The notes under the pieces were generated by a model. That model was not told the DNA's origin. It searched no databases and saw only the letters and a program-made list of their open reading frames with translations. A DNA stretch of 42,191 nt, taken from positions 1 to 42,191 of the forward strand of contig JAISFP010000501.1 of the NCBI GenBank assembly GCA_031263525.1, written 5' to 3'. Every line of letters starts with the position of its first letter. Position 1 is the first letter of the stretch. Both the position numbers and the translations under genes were made by a program. The stretch is from Deltaproteobacteria bacterium (lineage in GTDB: Bacteria; Desulfobacterota; Desulfarculia; Adiutricales; Adiutricaceae). Below, piece by piece: positions 27,336-36,100 of this stretch.

Positions 27336-28963
27336 AGGCATGTCCTGGACTGTATCGCCACGTTTCGCCCGCGCGGGCCACGGGCTTCTGTCCGTGAAAG
27401 CTTGAGGCGTCATGAACTGGCCCGCGCCCGCAAGTTCCGGGCTGAACTTTCGGCTGGGAAGCGGCGATTGTCCGTACACTATAAAATGCATAAGAAAATT
27501 TGCGCCAGCGCCAGGTTGCGGGGCGCTCTCCGCGGAAAAGCCTGAAGAGGCACGAAAAGGCCTGAAGAGACACGGGGAGTCTCGAGGAGGAGCGGCACCG
27601 GCCAGTTTTTCAGGGCACTGGCGGAGCTTTCGGGGGGCGAAACCCTGTCCGGACGTTAATCGACAGCATCCGGCAGCGAATTTGCGCCCGAGACGGGCAA
27701 CGGGTTTCGGCCGGGAAAGTTGACGGGGACGTTGCAGGCACTGGCGTTCTTGCCTGAGCCAGAAAGTCCCCGGCGCTCTTTCGTGGAGGGAAAGGGCCGA
27801 CCCTGCCGGCACTCCGCGGCAGGCAGAAGCAAATTTGCGCCCTCGCCGGCCGACGGGGCTCGGGTCGCGGATAAGCCGGAGGTTTGGGAGCCGGCCCGGG
27901 TCCGAAAGTCCTGTTCTGAGTTTTCCGGCTGGACTGCAAGGCATGGGCAGCAATGCCCATCATGCACAAACATTTATGCGCCCGAATATGCCCTGGTCTG
28001 CTGACCGCGAAAGACATAAGGAGCAGCTTCAGGCATTCGGTCGTGTCCGAAAGTTCGGTGCGTAGATTTTGGGGAAAAGGGTTTCCGGGCGAAGCTTTCG
28101 GGTCGGATCGCACGCCCCTTCCGGAAATATGTGGCTTGCAGAAGATAATTGGTGCCTGATGAATACTTGGACGCATACCGCGAATATGCCGGAGACGCCG
28201 GCTGGCGGCTCTTTCTGCCCTTTCGGGAATGGCCGTCCCGCTGGGCGGCAAGGGTCAGCGCAATTGGCGTCTCCGCTGCCGCTGGTGCCTTCGGGACACG
28301 ATTATCCATGGTCATGGGAGGCGCGTGAGCAGTTCAGCCCGGCTTTCGGACTCGGCCATCCGCTCCGGAGCCGTCCCTCGGCCACTCGGGGGGATTATGA
28401 GAGGGGGTGGCGGACGCTTCAGAGGATCTGTCGAGACGCGTCCCGGACTGCCCTGTCATGCGGCCTCAGTTCACAGTTTAGGCCCGTAAGCCCAGGTCAG
28501 TCCCACCCTTTCCGGGGAGGGGAGGCATATGGGCCTGTCCGGCGCAGGTGTCCGCCGGTTACTTCCGCCGCGAAAGGAGGGCGCCTGACGTCCCGGCCCG
28601 ACCGTCGCGGCGGTCCCTGCCGTCTCGGTACTGCCCGTGACCGCTTTCCAAGTTGCCATGCTTCATATGGTCTTTTGACTTCTACTCGGCGCGATGGCTG
28701 GGGGAGTTAGTCAGATCAATCTTTTCGCGACGATCGGCCTCGATGTACCGTGCAGGCTCGGGCTCCTGCCGATTTTGCCGGCTCCGGTCTTTTCTGCGCC
28801 CGGGTTTCGGGCTTTTCCGCCCGAAACGGCCTTGCAGAATCAGCTTCCCTTGTTTTTCGATTCAGTAAGGTCTATGATAATCCCACAGAACAAGATGATG
28901 CCCAGGATGATGCCCAGGACACTTGAGCCGCCCTGGCCCTTTTTTACGGGGCCGGTGCCGCAT

Positions 28964-28968
28964 GGAGG
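28964..28968 (+). promoter_or_regulatory. Ribosome binding site of lipoprotein 2
   Basis: GGAGG, six-base spacer, within GCATGGAGG, the same context as lipoprotein 1. It fixes the start at 28975. Confidence 0.85.
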
Positions 28969-28974
28969 CCTCAG

Positions 28975-29730
28975 ATGACCAGGATTTCAGTTCCTTTCGC
29001 CGGAAGACTTTCCGTCTTCCTTGTGGCAGCTGCTTGCGCTTTCCTTCTGACCGCATGCAACCCCGCCGTGTACCAGGCCCTCTACCACGTGGGAGCCAAC
29101 CTCCCCTCCGCGGCTGCCGCAGTAGGTGCCGGCACCGGCTCCTACGACGACGGGTATGACGAGGAGTACGAGGAGTACTACGAGGACAGCGGCAGCGGCG
29201 ATCCCATCGACGACATTGCCGGCCAGATCGAGGACGCCGCCGGCAGGAACGACGCCCGTGCCGGGCGCGTGGTCCGGGGGCTCCGCGGCGCGGCCCAGGC
29301 CGCAAGGAGCGGCGGAGGCCGCGGGGCGGTGGCCGCCGCAGCGCGGGAAGGCCTGAGAGGCGCGGGACGTGACGCCCTCCGCGGGGGCGCCCGTGACGCG
29401 ATGAGAGGCGGCGGTCGCGGCGCCCGCGACAGCGGCCGAAACGATGTCCGCCGCGACCGCAGGCGCGGTGGCCGGGACGACGTGAGCCACGACCGCGACG
29501 ACCGTCGTGACAGCAGAGGCAAGGGAAAGGGCAAGGGCAAGGGCAGGCGAAACAGCCCGGAGGCAGCCGCCGCTCCGGACAGCCCGAAGCCTGAGCGCCC
29601 GAAGCGCGGGGAGCGGCAGGAGCGTTCGAAGAGCCGTCAGGAAACCCCGGCGGTCGAGGCCCCTGCCGCTCCGGCCGGCGACGACCAGCCCGGGGCTGGC
29701 GGCGGCAAGGGCAAGCGCGGGCGCAAATAG
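28975..29730 (+). CDS. Putative lipoprotein with acidic/Tyr patch and Arg/Gly/Lys-rich tail
   Basis: The 251-residue product has a lipoprotein signal peptide ending in LLTAC (Cys28). Next come a small hydrophobic part (YQALYHVGANLPSAAAAVG) and a highly acidic Tyr-rich patch (YDDGYDEEYEEYYED, about 57-71). An Ala/Arg/Gly segment with helical character follows, then repeated RGGxRDAMRGGG-like words, a KGKGKGKGK run, and a Pro/Glu/Lys/Arg-rich end. The family is not recognised. It resembles the lipoprotein at 26013 in layout and ribosome-binding context, so the two are probably functional analogues or diverged duplicates. The tail is extremely basic next to the acidic patch. Location (inner or outer membrane) cannot be decided here; the residue after the lipidated Cys is Asn. 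Confidence 0.8.
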   Translation: MTRISVPFAGRLSVFLVAAACAFLLTACNPAVYQALYHVGANLPSAAAAVGAGTGSYDDGYDEEYEEYYEDSGSGDPIDDIAGQIEDAAGRNDARAGRVVRGLRGAAQAARSGGGRGAVAAAAREGLRGAGRDALRGGARDAMRGGGRGARDSGRNDVRRDRRRGGRDDVSHDRDDRRDSRGKGKGKGKGRRNSPEAAAAPDSPKPERPKRGERQERSKSRQETPAVEAPAAPAGDDQPGAGGGKGKRGRK

Positions 29731-30769
29731 CCTTCTCGGGACGCTGTCACGTGTTGGCCGGGCCCACAGTTCCGAGGCGGGCCCGGCACCCAGTGACCGG
29801 CCTGAAGGTCCGGCACGAATCCCCTTGAGTGAGCCCGGTCCGGCACCCGGAAATCCCCGGTGGCGGGTCAGGCCCTGCCGCGACGCGGCACGGCCTGACC
29901 CGCATCCGGGCCATGTCCGGGCAAAGGGAGGCGGGAGCGGGACTCTTGCGCCCTGAGATGCCGGAAGTCCGACAGCCTGAAAGGTGACACAGAGCCCGAG
30001 AGACCGCGAAAGACCGAGCGCCTCCGGAGTCTGATACCGATTATGGATTAAAAATGCATGAAAGCCACAAATAATGTGGTTGTCAGGTATGTGTGCCAGA
30101 TCATATCGTGCATCCTTATCCTGTTTTTTGTATGAAAGGCAGAAAGGCCCCGAAAGCCCTGGGTCATGAATGCCGAGAGACTCCGGAGACACAACGGCAG
30201 AAAGGCCCCGAAAGCCTGACTCCGAAGTCCGGAAGCCTCTCATGGGCTCGAAAGCTCCGAAAGCTCCAAAAGCTCCTTCACGGCCACCGTTTCTGCCTCC
30301 GTAGCCCGAAAGCGCTTTCGGCGGGGGGCGGATGCTTCATGGCAGGGGGGGAGCCGGGATGGACGGTTCAGGCGCTTGCCTGCGCGGGACGGCTGGAACT
30401 GCGGCCGGCGTCAGGTCAGGAAGGGGCCCGGGCCTGTCCCGCGCTTTGGCAAGGATCCTTGCTCTGATCCGGGCTTGGACTCAGCACGGATTCTCTCGCG
30501 TGCCGGTCTCAGCTCCCTTTTCGGAGAGTCGGCTTGGCATGTGCTGGAATGGAAAGGCCTGTCTGTGTCCAGCACCGGTGCCATGTTTCGAAACTAGCCC
30601 TTAGAAACCTCAGCTTGTTCGCTCGCGCACCAAACACCCTCCCTTCCCGGACGGCAGGTCGGCGCCGGCAGGAAGGGTAAGGCCTGCCCCGGGTTCCGCC
30701 AGGGAGCCAGGTTTCGTTTTTTTGCTCGGATTCGCCCAGCTTCGCAGGGATGAGGGCAGGGGACTCCTT
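29731..30769. other. Gap after lipoprotein 2
   Basis: No gene is recognised in about 1 kb. Short words such as GGCCCCGAAAGCC recur between 30140 and 30320. No terminator with a T-run was identified. Confidence 0.4.
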
Positions 30770-31372
30770 TCGCAGGACGGCCTGAGACAGGTCGGGGCCG
30801 CAGGACGGACAGAGAGGGGAGAGGCCGCAGGACAAAATGAGCCAGGACGGAGGCCGCAGGACGGATTGAGACAGGGGAGAGGCCATCGGACAGACTGGGC
30901 CAGGACGGAGGCCGCAGAACGGAATGAGCCAGGACGGGTCCGCAGGACAGAATGAGCCAGGACGGGTCCGCAGGACGGAATGAGCCAGGACGGGTCCGCA
31001 GGACGCAATGAGCCAGGAAAAAGGCCGCAGGACGGAATGAGCCAGGAAAAAGGCCGCAGGACGGACAGAGACAGGGGAGAGGCCGCAGGACAAAATGAGC
31101 CAGGATGGAGGCCGCAGGACGGATTGAGACAGGGGAGAGGCCGCAGGACGGACTAAGACAGGGGAGAGGCCGCAGGACGGACGGGGCCAGGACCGAGGCC
31201 GCAGAACGGAATGAGCCAGGACGGGTCAGCAGGACAGAGTGGGCCAGGGCAGAGGCCGCAGGACGGACTGAGACAGGGGAGAGGCCGCAGGACGGACGGG
31301 GCCCAGGACAGAGGCCGCAGGAAAGAAGGAGACAGGACGGTGCCGAGGGACAGAAGGCGACCGGGAGGCGGC
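30770..31372. repeat. 29-bp minisatellite, about 21 units
   Basis: Units of 27-30 bp approximate CCGCAGGACGGA(T/C)TGAGAC then AGGGGAGAGG. Two main variants alternate (GAGACAGGGGAGAGG and GAGCCAGGACGGGT). There are no unique spacers, so this is not a CRISPR. Long open frames cross it on both strands because of composition. It ends about 25 bp beyond the stop codon of the TPR gene. Confidence 0.9.
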
Positions 31373-31395
31373 TGGACTCGGCAGGACAGGGCCGG

Positions 31396-33726
31396 CTAGG
31401 CCATGCCCTCGCCGGCCGGGACTCCGTCGGCGCTCCCGGACCCGGCCTCAAAACTCAGCGTCCCCTCCTCGGACTGGGCGCGGGCGTCCTCGAGCTTGGC
31501 GGCTAGAGCCGCCAGCCCGCCGTCCACGGAGGCGGGGCGGCCCGCGTACTCTATGGCCGATTTCAGGTGATGCTCGGCGTCCGCGAACCTGCCCATGTCG
31601 TAGAGGAGGGTCCCGAGCCTGCGCCTGAAGAGGCTGTTGGAAGGGTCGAGCTCCACCGCCCTGCGCATGAGCGAGAGCGCCATGGCCTCGTCCCGGGACC
31701 CCTCCAGGTACAGCGTTCCCAGGGAGGACAGGCTCTCGGCGTCGTCCGGGTCGTGCTTCACGGCCTGCTTAAGGGCGGCCATGGCCCCCTGGTTGTCGGA
31801 GGCCAGGAGCCTGGCCCGGCCCAGGAGCCCGAACACCTGGCCGCGGCGGGCTTTCAGGACGGACGCGGCCTCCAGGGCCTCCAGGGCCTTCTTCGGGTGG
31901 CCGAGCTCTATGGCGGTCTTCCCCAGCTGGAAGAGGATCTCGAAATTTTTCGGGTCGAGGGCGGCGGCCTTCTCCAGCCAGCGCTCGGCCTCCTCCGGCC
32001 GGCCAGAGAGGAGCTGCGAGCATCCCTTGTTGAAGGCCGCCATGAGGTTGTCGGGATCTATCCGCAGGACGTCGTCGAAGGCCGCCTCGGCGGCCTTCTG
32101 GTCGCCCAGCCTCCCGTAGCAGACGCCGAGGGAGTTCAGGAGGTTCAGGTGCGCCGGGTCGAGCTGGAGCCCCCGGCGGTACTCGCGGGCGGCCCCCTCG
32201 GCGTCGCCCTCGTCGAAGAGGCGGTCGCCCATTATGTTGAGGGTCTGCGGCCCGAAGGTCACGGCCACTGCCTCTCCGGTCATGGCGCCCTCCAGGAGCG
32301 CGGCGGCGGCGGCGCCGGGGATTCCGCCGGGCTCCAGCACCTCGGAGGGCCAGAAGACCAGGGACATGGAGACGCCCCCGGGACAGTCGCCGCCCTTGAG
32401 GAACTCCCCGAGCAGGCCCTCGGCGCCCCTGGGGGGCGGGCTCCAGACGAACGCCGTGGTTCCCGGCTCCCAGGGCACCGTGCGGTCCGGGGGGAAGGCG
32501 GATTCCGCGAGCGCCCTGCCGAAGGCGTCCATCCTGCCCTCGGCCGCCGAGGCCCCCAGCATGGAGGAGAGCTTCTCGAAGTCGTCCAGCCGCGCCAGGG
32601 CGAAGAGGAGCGGCTTCCCCTCGGACGCCAGGGCGGCCACCTCCCCAGTGAACGCCTCCCGGCCCGGGGCCGACCCGGCACCGGAGGGGACGGCCGTCCC
32701 CTCCGGGACGGGCTCCTCCAGGCGGGAGAACCTGAGCCTGTCGCCCTCGGCGATTCTCCTGGCGGGGGAGGACGGGAGCACTCTCGCGAGCGAGTAGTCC
32801 GGGCCGGTCTCGAAGAGCGCTATCTCGGCCTTCAGGTCCCCGCGGGCGTCCGTCACCTCGAACACCTGTCCCGCGGCGGCGCCGGCGTCGCGGCCCAGGT
32901 CGGTTATCGCCCGGTCCTGCGGGAGCACCTGGGTTATCCGGCCCATGCTGGCAACGATGTCCCCGAATGCCACGCACCTGGCCCCGGCGCCGCGGGCCCG
33001 CGCGAAGGCTAGCGCGGTCCTGGCCCTCTCGGCCACGCAGGCGGAGGGCCTGGGCTCGCGGGCGGGATTGAGGTCCCCGGGCCCCAGATCGTCCGGGAAG
33101 GACGCCAAGGAGGCGCAGGAGAGCGCCCCGCGCGGGGCGGCCGCCAGGGCCTGGTCCAGCTGGGCCCGGGCATCGCCCGCTGGGCCGCGGACGACGAGCC
33201 CCAGGACCCGGTCCGACATCCTGCCCAGGGCGGCGAGGCCCGGAATCGAGCTGAGCCTCCCGGCGAGGGCCCCGGCCTCCGGGCCCCAGTCGCCGGCTAT
33301 CTCGACCAGGCCCATCGCGACGCGGCCGGCGCCCCCCCCGTCCAGGGAGAGCGACCTGGGCCCCTGCTCCAGGGGCGGCATGAGCCACGCGGCCCTGGCG
33401 AGGAACCGGTCGCGGTTCAGGAGCCCGCTCTCCCTGTCCAGGGTGAGGGCCTTGCGGAGCGCGGCCTTCTCCAGCATGGTGAGGGCGGCGCGGGGGATCA
33501 TGCCCGCCACCTCCTCCGAGGGGGCGGAGTCCGGATCCTTCAGCCTCACGGCGAGCCACCCGAGCTGCCTCCCGCGGTAGGCCAGCTCCACGTTCAGGAA
33601 GGCCTCCGCGTCGGGCTCTGGCAGCGCCTCGAACGACAGGGACCCGAAGAGCTCCCCCATCTCGGTGGCCAGGCCCTCGCCGAAGCGAGGCAGATCCTTT
33701 GAAGACAGCCGCGACCAGATCTTCAT
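31396..33726 (-). CDS. Degenerate GGDEF-like / tetratricopeptide repeat protein
   Basis: The 776-residue soluble protein has three regions. Residues 1-95 are an alpha/beta region of unknown type. Residues about 96-490 contain at least one and probably two GGDEF-like folds; the first opens with LDRESGLLNRDRF, like the D-x-LTGLxNR entry of diguanylate cyclases. No GGDEF catalytic signature or RxxD site is visible, so cyclase activity is unlikely. Residues about 491-735 contain roughly seven TPR units (for example LNLLNSLGVCYGRLGDQKAAE and ALDPKNFEILFQLGKTAIELG). The start at 33726 has AAGG eight bases upstream; the open frame extends further but is Pro/Arg-rich and not plausible as protein. A protein-interaction or assembly role is inferred. 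dsrC lies upstream on the same strand, separated by a 32-bp minisatellite. Confidence 0.9.
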   Translation of the reverse strand: MKIWSRLSSKDLPRFGEGLATEMGELFGSLSFEALPEPDAEAFLNVELAYRGRQLGWLAVRLKDPDSAPSEEVAGMIPRAALTMLEKAALRKALTLDRESGLLNRDRFLARAAWLMPPLEQGPRSLSLDGGGAGRVAMGLVEIAGDWGPEAGALAGRLSSIPGLAALGRMSDRVLGLVVRGPAGDARAQLDQALAAAPRGALSCASLASFPDDLGPGDLNPAREPRPSACVAERARTALAFARARGAGARCVAFGDIVASMGRITQVLPQDRAITDLGRDAGAAAGQVFEVTDARGDLKAEIALFETGPDYSLARVLPSSPARRIAEGDRLRFSRLEEPVPEGTAVPSGAGSAPGREAFTGEVAALASEGKPLLFALARLDDFEKLSSMLGASAAEGRMDAFGRALAESAFPPDRTVPWEPGTTAFVWSPPPRGAEGLLGEFLKGGDCPGGVSMSLVFWPSEVLEPGGIPGAAAAALLEGAMTGEAVAVTFGPQTLNIMGDRLFDEGDAEGAAREYRRGLQLDPAHLNLLNSLGVCYGRLGDQKAAEAAFDDVLRIDPDNLMAAFNKGCSQLLSGRPEEAERWLEKAAALDPKNFEILFQLGKTAIELGHPKKALEALEAASVLKARRGQVFGLLGRARLLASDNQGAMAALKQAVKHDPDDAESLSSLGTLYLEGSRDEAMALSLMRRAVELDPSNSLFRRRLGTLLYDMGRFADAEHHLKSAIEYAGRPASVDGGLAALAAKLEDARAQSEEGTLSFEAGSGSADGVPAGEGMA

Positions 33727-33940
33727 GCTGAAAGCCTTATGTCCTCCCCCCTGCCCTGGGGCGGGGGGCGTTCTGGCCGGGCGCGGCCCGGCGTGGCTGG
33801 AGACGGAATGCCGCAGGGGGCGCGTGCCCTGGCCGCGGGCGGCGGGAGCCGGGAATGCTTGCGGTCGCGCCTGGCGGGGCCCTGGGCCGGGCGGGAAAGG
33901 CGGGGGACGGGGCCGAGGAGATCGGCCAGGGGCCGGGAAG

Positions 33941-34256
33941 ACGGCTCCTTGGACTGGCCCGAGGCCGGTAAGGCGGTGCCTTGGACTGGCCTGAGGCCGG
34001 TAAGGCGGCACCTTGGACTGGCCCGAGGGCGGTAAGGCGGTGCCTTGGACTGGCCTGAGGCCGGTAAGGCGGCACCTTGGACTGGCCCGAGGCGTGGAAG
34101 ACGGCGCCTTGGACTGGCCCGAGGCGGGGAAGGCGGCGCCTTGGACTGGCCCGAGGCGGGGAAGGCGTTCCGGGGCTGGCCTGATGCCGGGGAGACGGTT
34201 CCGGTGACTGGCCTTAGGCCTGGAAGGCGGTGCCTGGGACTGGCCCCAGGCCGATG
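33941..34256. repeat. 32-bp minisatellite, about 10 units
   Basis: Units approximate CCTTGGACTGGCC(T/C)GAGG then CCGGTAAGGCGG; the first five are nearly identical and the last three diverged. The period is 32 bp, so it cannot hold a reading frame. It lies between dsrC and the TPR gene. Confidence 0.9.
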
Positions 34257-34336
34257 ACTGGACGGGTCAGGCGGCAGTGCCGGGAAGGCGGCGGCGGGAT
34301 TGAGTCAGGGCGGTGCCGGGGCGGCATGGGAACGGC

Positions 34337-34657
34337 TCAGGTGCATCCGTCCGGTTTGGGAAGGCCCGCCATCTTGCAGGCCCCCTTGCCGGGGCCCGAC
34401 GGGAAGAGCTCGTAGATGGTCTTCAGCTTGTAGCCGGTGACCATGGTGGTGTCCTTCACCCGGGGAGGCCTGCCGTGCTCGGCGAAGTAGGCCCTGAGCC
34501 GTTCCATGACCTCCTCGTGCTCCTCGGTTATCTCGTCGATCTCCTCCAGCTCCCGGACAAGGTCCACCCATTCCGGGCACCAGAGTGAGGCGTCCTCGAG
34601 GAATCCCTCGAAGTCGACGGGGAAGGTCTTGCCGGAATGCTCGATGGTGCCTTCCAT
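34337..34657 (-). CDS. dsrC: DsrC, sulfur-carrier protein of dissimilatory sulfite reduction
   Basis: The small soluble protein has 106 residues, the normal family length. The C-terminal arm reads FPSGPGKGACKMAGLPKPDGCT. The penultimate Cys105 and Cys94 are separated by ten residues, the arrangement found in true DsrC proteins that form a trisulfide with DsrAB sulfite reductase; TusE-type relatives keep only the last Cys. The helical part has the usual WCPEW and EITEEHEEVMERLRAYF features. It implies sulfite or sulfate reduction (or sulfur oxidation) in this organism, although dsrAB is not in the window. Its expression is supported by an excellent promoter at 34717-34745. The purine-rich GGGAGGGAG is rather far (more than 12 bases) from the start. 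DsrC being encoded away from dsrAB is usual. Confidence 0.95.
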   Translation of the reverse strand: MEGTIEHSGKTFPVDFEGFLEDASLWCPEWVDLVRELEEIDEITEEHEEVMERLRAYFAEHGRPPRVKDTTMVTGYKLKTIYELFPSGPGKGACKMAGLPKPDGCT

Positions 34658-34716
34658 GCCTGTGCGGCTCCCTCCCGACTTGGATTAAATGAGGCATAAT
34701 GAATCAGAACTTGCTT

Positions 34717-34745
34717 ATTATAAACAAAGTGAGGTGTTAATTCAA
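34717..34745 (-). promoter_or_regulatory. Sigma-70 promoter of dsrC
   Basis: On the minus strand, TTGAAT (34740-34745) and a perfect TATAAT (34717-34722) are separated by 17 bp. The predicted start near 34709 gives a leader of about 52 nt before the dsrC ATG. Confidence 0.85.
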
Positions 34746-35546
34746 CACTTTTAGATCCATATTGGGCGAAATTCCCGCAGGTTCCTCCAGGTTTCCGGGA
34801 TCCGGCAGAGGGACTCAGTATCATGTGCCGTCCAAGGAAAATCGGAGCAGGATTTGGGTTCAGCCGAGATTTTCCAGGGGCCGTGATCCGACCGGTCTCT
34901 CCGTATGCTTGGAGACAAGGTCCTTGCGGAAGGAAGTTCGCCGTATGTAGTGATCATTATTCAGGATTGCTCGTCTGTTTGTGTCGCCTGCCCATGAAGG
35001 CACCCTCCTTTTGCGGGGAGCAAGCCGGTCTGCGGAGGGCTGGCCCGGACAGGGCGGAGCAGGACTGGCGACGGGAGGTCGCGGTCGGCTCGCGAGGGAG
35101 ATGCGGCTTGAAGTGGGAGGGCGGCAGGCCAGGTCGCGAGGGAGAGCCGGTCTGTTGGAGGATGGCGGCAACCTGGTCAAGGAAAGAGGAGCGGATCTGA
35201 TGACGAAGGGCGGTCGGTCTGGTCAGGAATTGTCGCAGGTCAGGTGACGGGGGTTTGCGGCCCGGTGACGGGGGGAGGGGCAACTTAGATGCCGGAGATC
35301 GTTCGGTCCGGCCGCTGGGGAGGAGCAGGCTTGAAGAAGGACGGCGTCCTTCTTGGCAGGCGGGGGAGGAGCAGGCTTGAAAAAGAATGGCGGCCTTCTT
35401 GGCCATTACGGAGGAACAGGACGATTTCAAGACCAATGTCGTCAAGATTCCGGCATGATCGTGTCGGAAATTTTTAAGTTGGCTACGGCCTGTGACTCTT
35501 GAATTCGGTGAGATGCAGGTCTTGCATAATTTCAGGATAGGATATA
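34746..35546. other. Gap upstream of dsrC
   Basis: No gene is recognised in 800 bp. It includes the 46-bp direct repeat at 35321-35405. GC content drops at about 35460, where the AT-rich island begins. Confidence 0.45.
35321..35405. repeat. 46-bp direct repeat, each copy with a hairpin
   Basis: AGGAGCAGGCTTGA occurs at 35321 and 35367. The first copy contains a perfect 9-bp stem, AAGAAGGAC-GGC-GTCCTTCTT; in the second copy the stem is mutated. No T-run follows. Confidence 0.7.
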
Positions 35547-35697
35547 TTACGCTTCAGGATAAATATTAGAAAATGTTGAAAGCTTTTCCCACAACATGGG
35601 AACGAGTCATGGCAAAGAGATGCCAGAGCTGGATTCTTAAACTGATCTCTCACCCCTGGAACGATAGCCAAAATTATAACGTTTAACCGAACTCGTA
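35547..35697. mobile_element. MITE-like element, family 1, long subtype (copy 6)
   Basis: 151 bp, nearly identical to the copy at 3805, with TA on the left flank. The right end lacks the last base and runs directly into copy 7, so the two form a head-to-tail tandem. Confidence 0.82.
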
Positions 35698-35849
35698 TTA
35701 CGCTTCCGGATAAATATTAGAAAATGTTGAAATCTTTTCCCACATTATGGGAGCTAGTCATGGCAAAGAGGTGCCAGATCTGGGGTCGTGCATTGATTTC
35801 TCACCCCTGGAACGATAGCCAGAATTATAACATTTAACCGAACTCGTAA
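35698..35849. mobile_element. MITE-like element, family 1, long subtype (copy 7)
   Basis: 152 bp, same orientation as copy 6, with TA on the right flank. The tandem lies about 250 bp beyond the 3' end of the broken AAA-ATPase. Confidence 0.82.
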
Positions 35850-36100
35850 TACATTAGATAAAAGTGCTTTTTCATTCATGATCGGTGATTACTAATTTTT
35901 TCGACACATAGAAAATAGTAAATATTTTTTCCTTACTATTATTGTGTGTATCAATCAAATATTTCGATAAGATAACGCCAAGTGATATGTGTCTGCTCTA
36001 ATAATATTATTTCACCAATTAATAAAATTTTCAGAAATATCAGTGAAATTTAAAAAATCTGGTTTAACAAATAGTAATCAATATTACATCTAGTTAATAG

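Larger units (their letters stand above)
26961..28974. other. 2-kb gap between the two lipoprotein genes
   Basis: No intact gene is recognised. It contains the 66-bp array at 27138-27335. After that comes a longer-period degenerate repeat in which AATTTGCGCC-type words recur near 27500, 27680 and 27833. Open frames on both strands are Arg/Pro-rich and conflict with each other. Confidence 0.5.

Noticed and set aside
30770-31372. CRISPR array
   Set aside because: Units are contiguous without unique spacers, and no cas genes are present. The same holds for the 22-, 32- and 54-bp arrays.
30594-31451. 285-codon minus-strand frame across the 29-bp array
   Set aside because: It encodes only the translated minisatellite, overlaps the end of the TPR gene, and has no start signals.
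31567-33012. 481-codon plus-strand frame antisense to the TPR gene
   Set aside because: GC-driven shadow of the TPR/GGDEF-like coding sequence; the minus strand has clear TPR motifs.
31396-34011. Longer start for the TPR protein
   Set aside because: The 95 extra residues are Pro/Arg-rich, run into the 32-bp minisatellite and lack a ribosome binding site; ATG at 33726 is preferred.
34337-34657. TusE (tRNA thiolation) rather than DsrC
   Set aside because: Both C-terminal cysteines are present with ten residues between them, which marks DsrC; TusE-type proteins keep only the last one.
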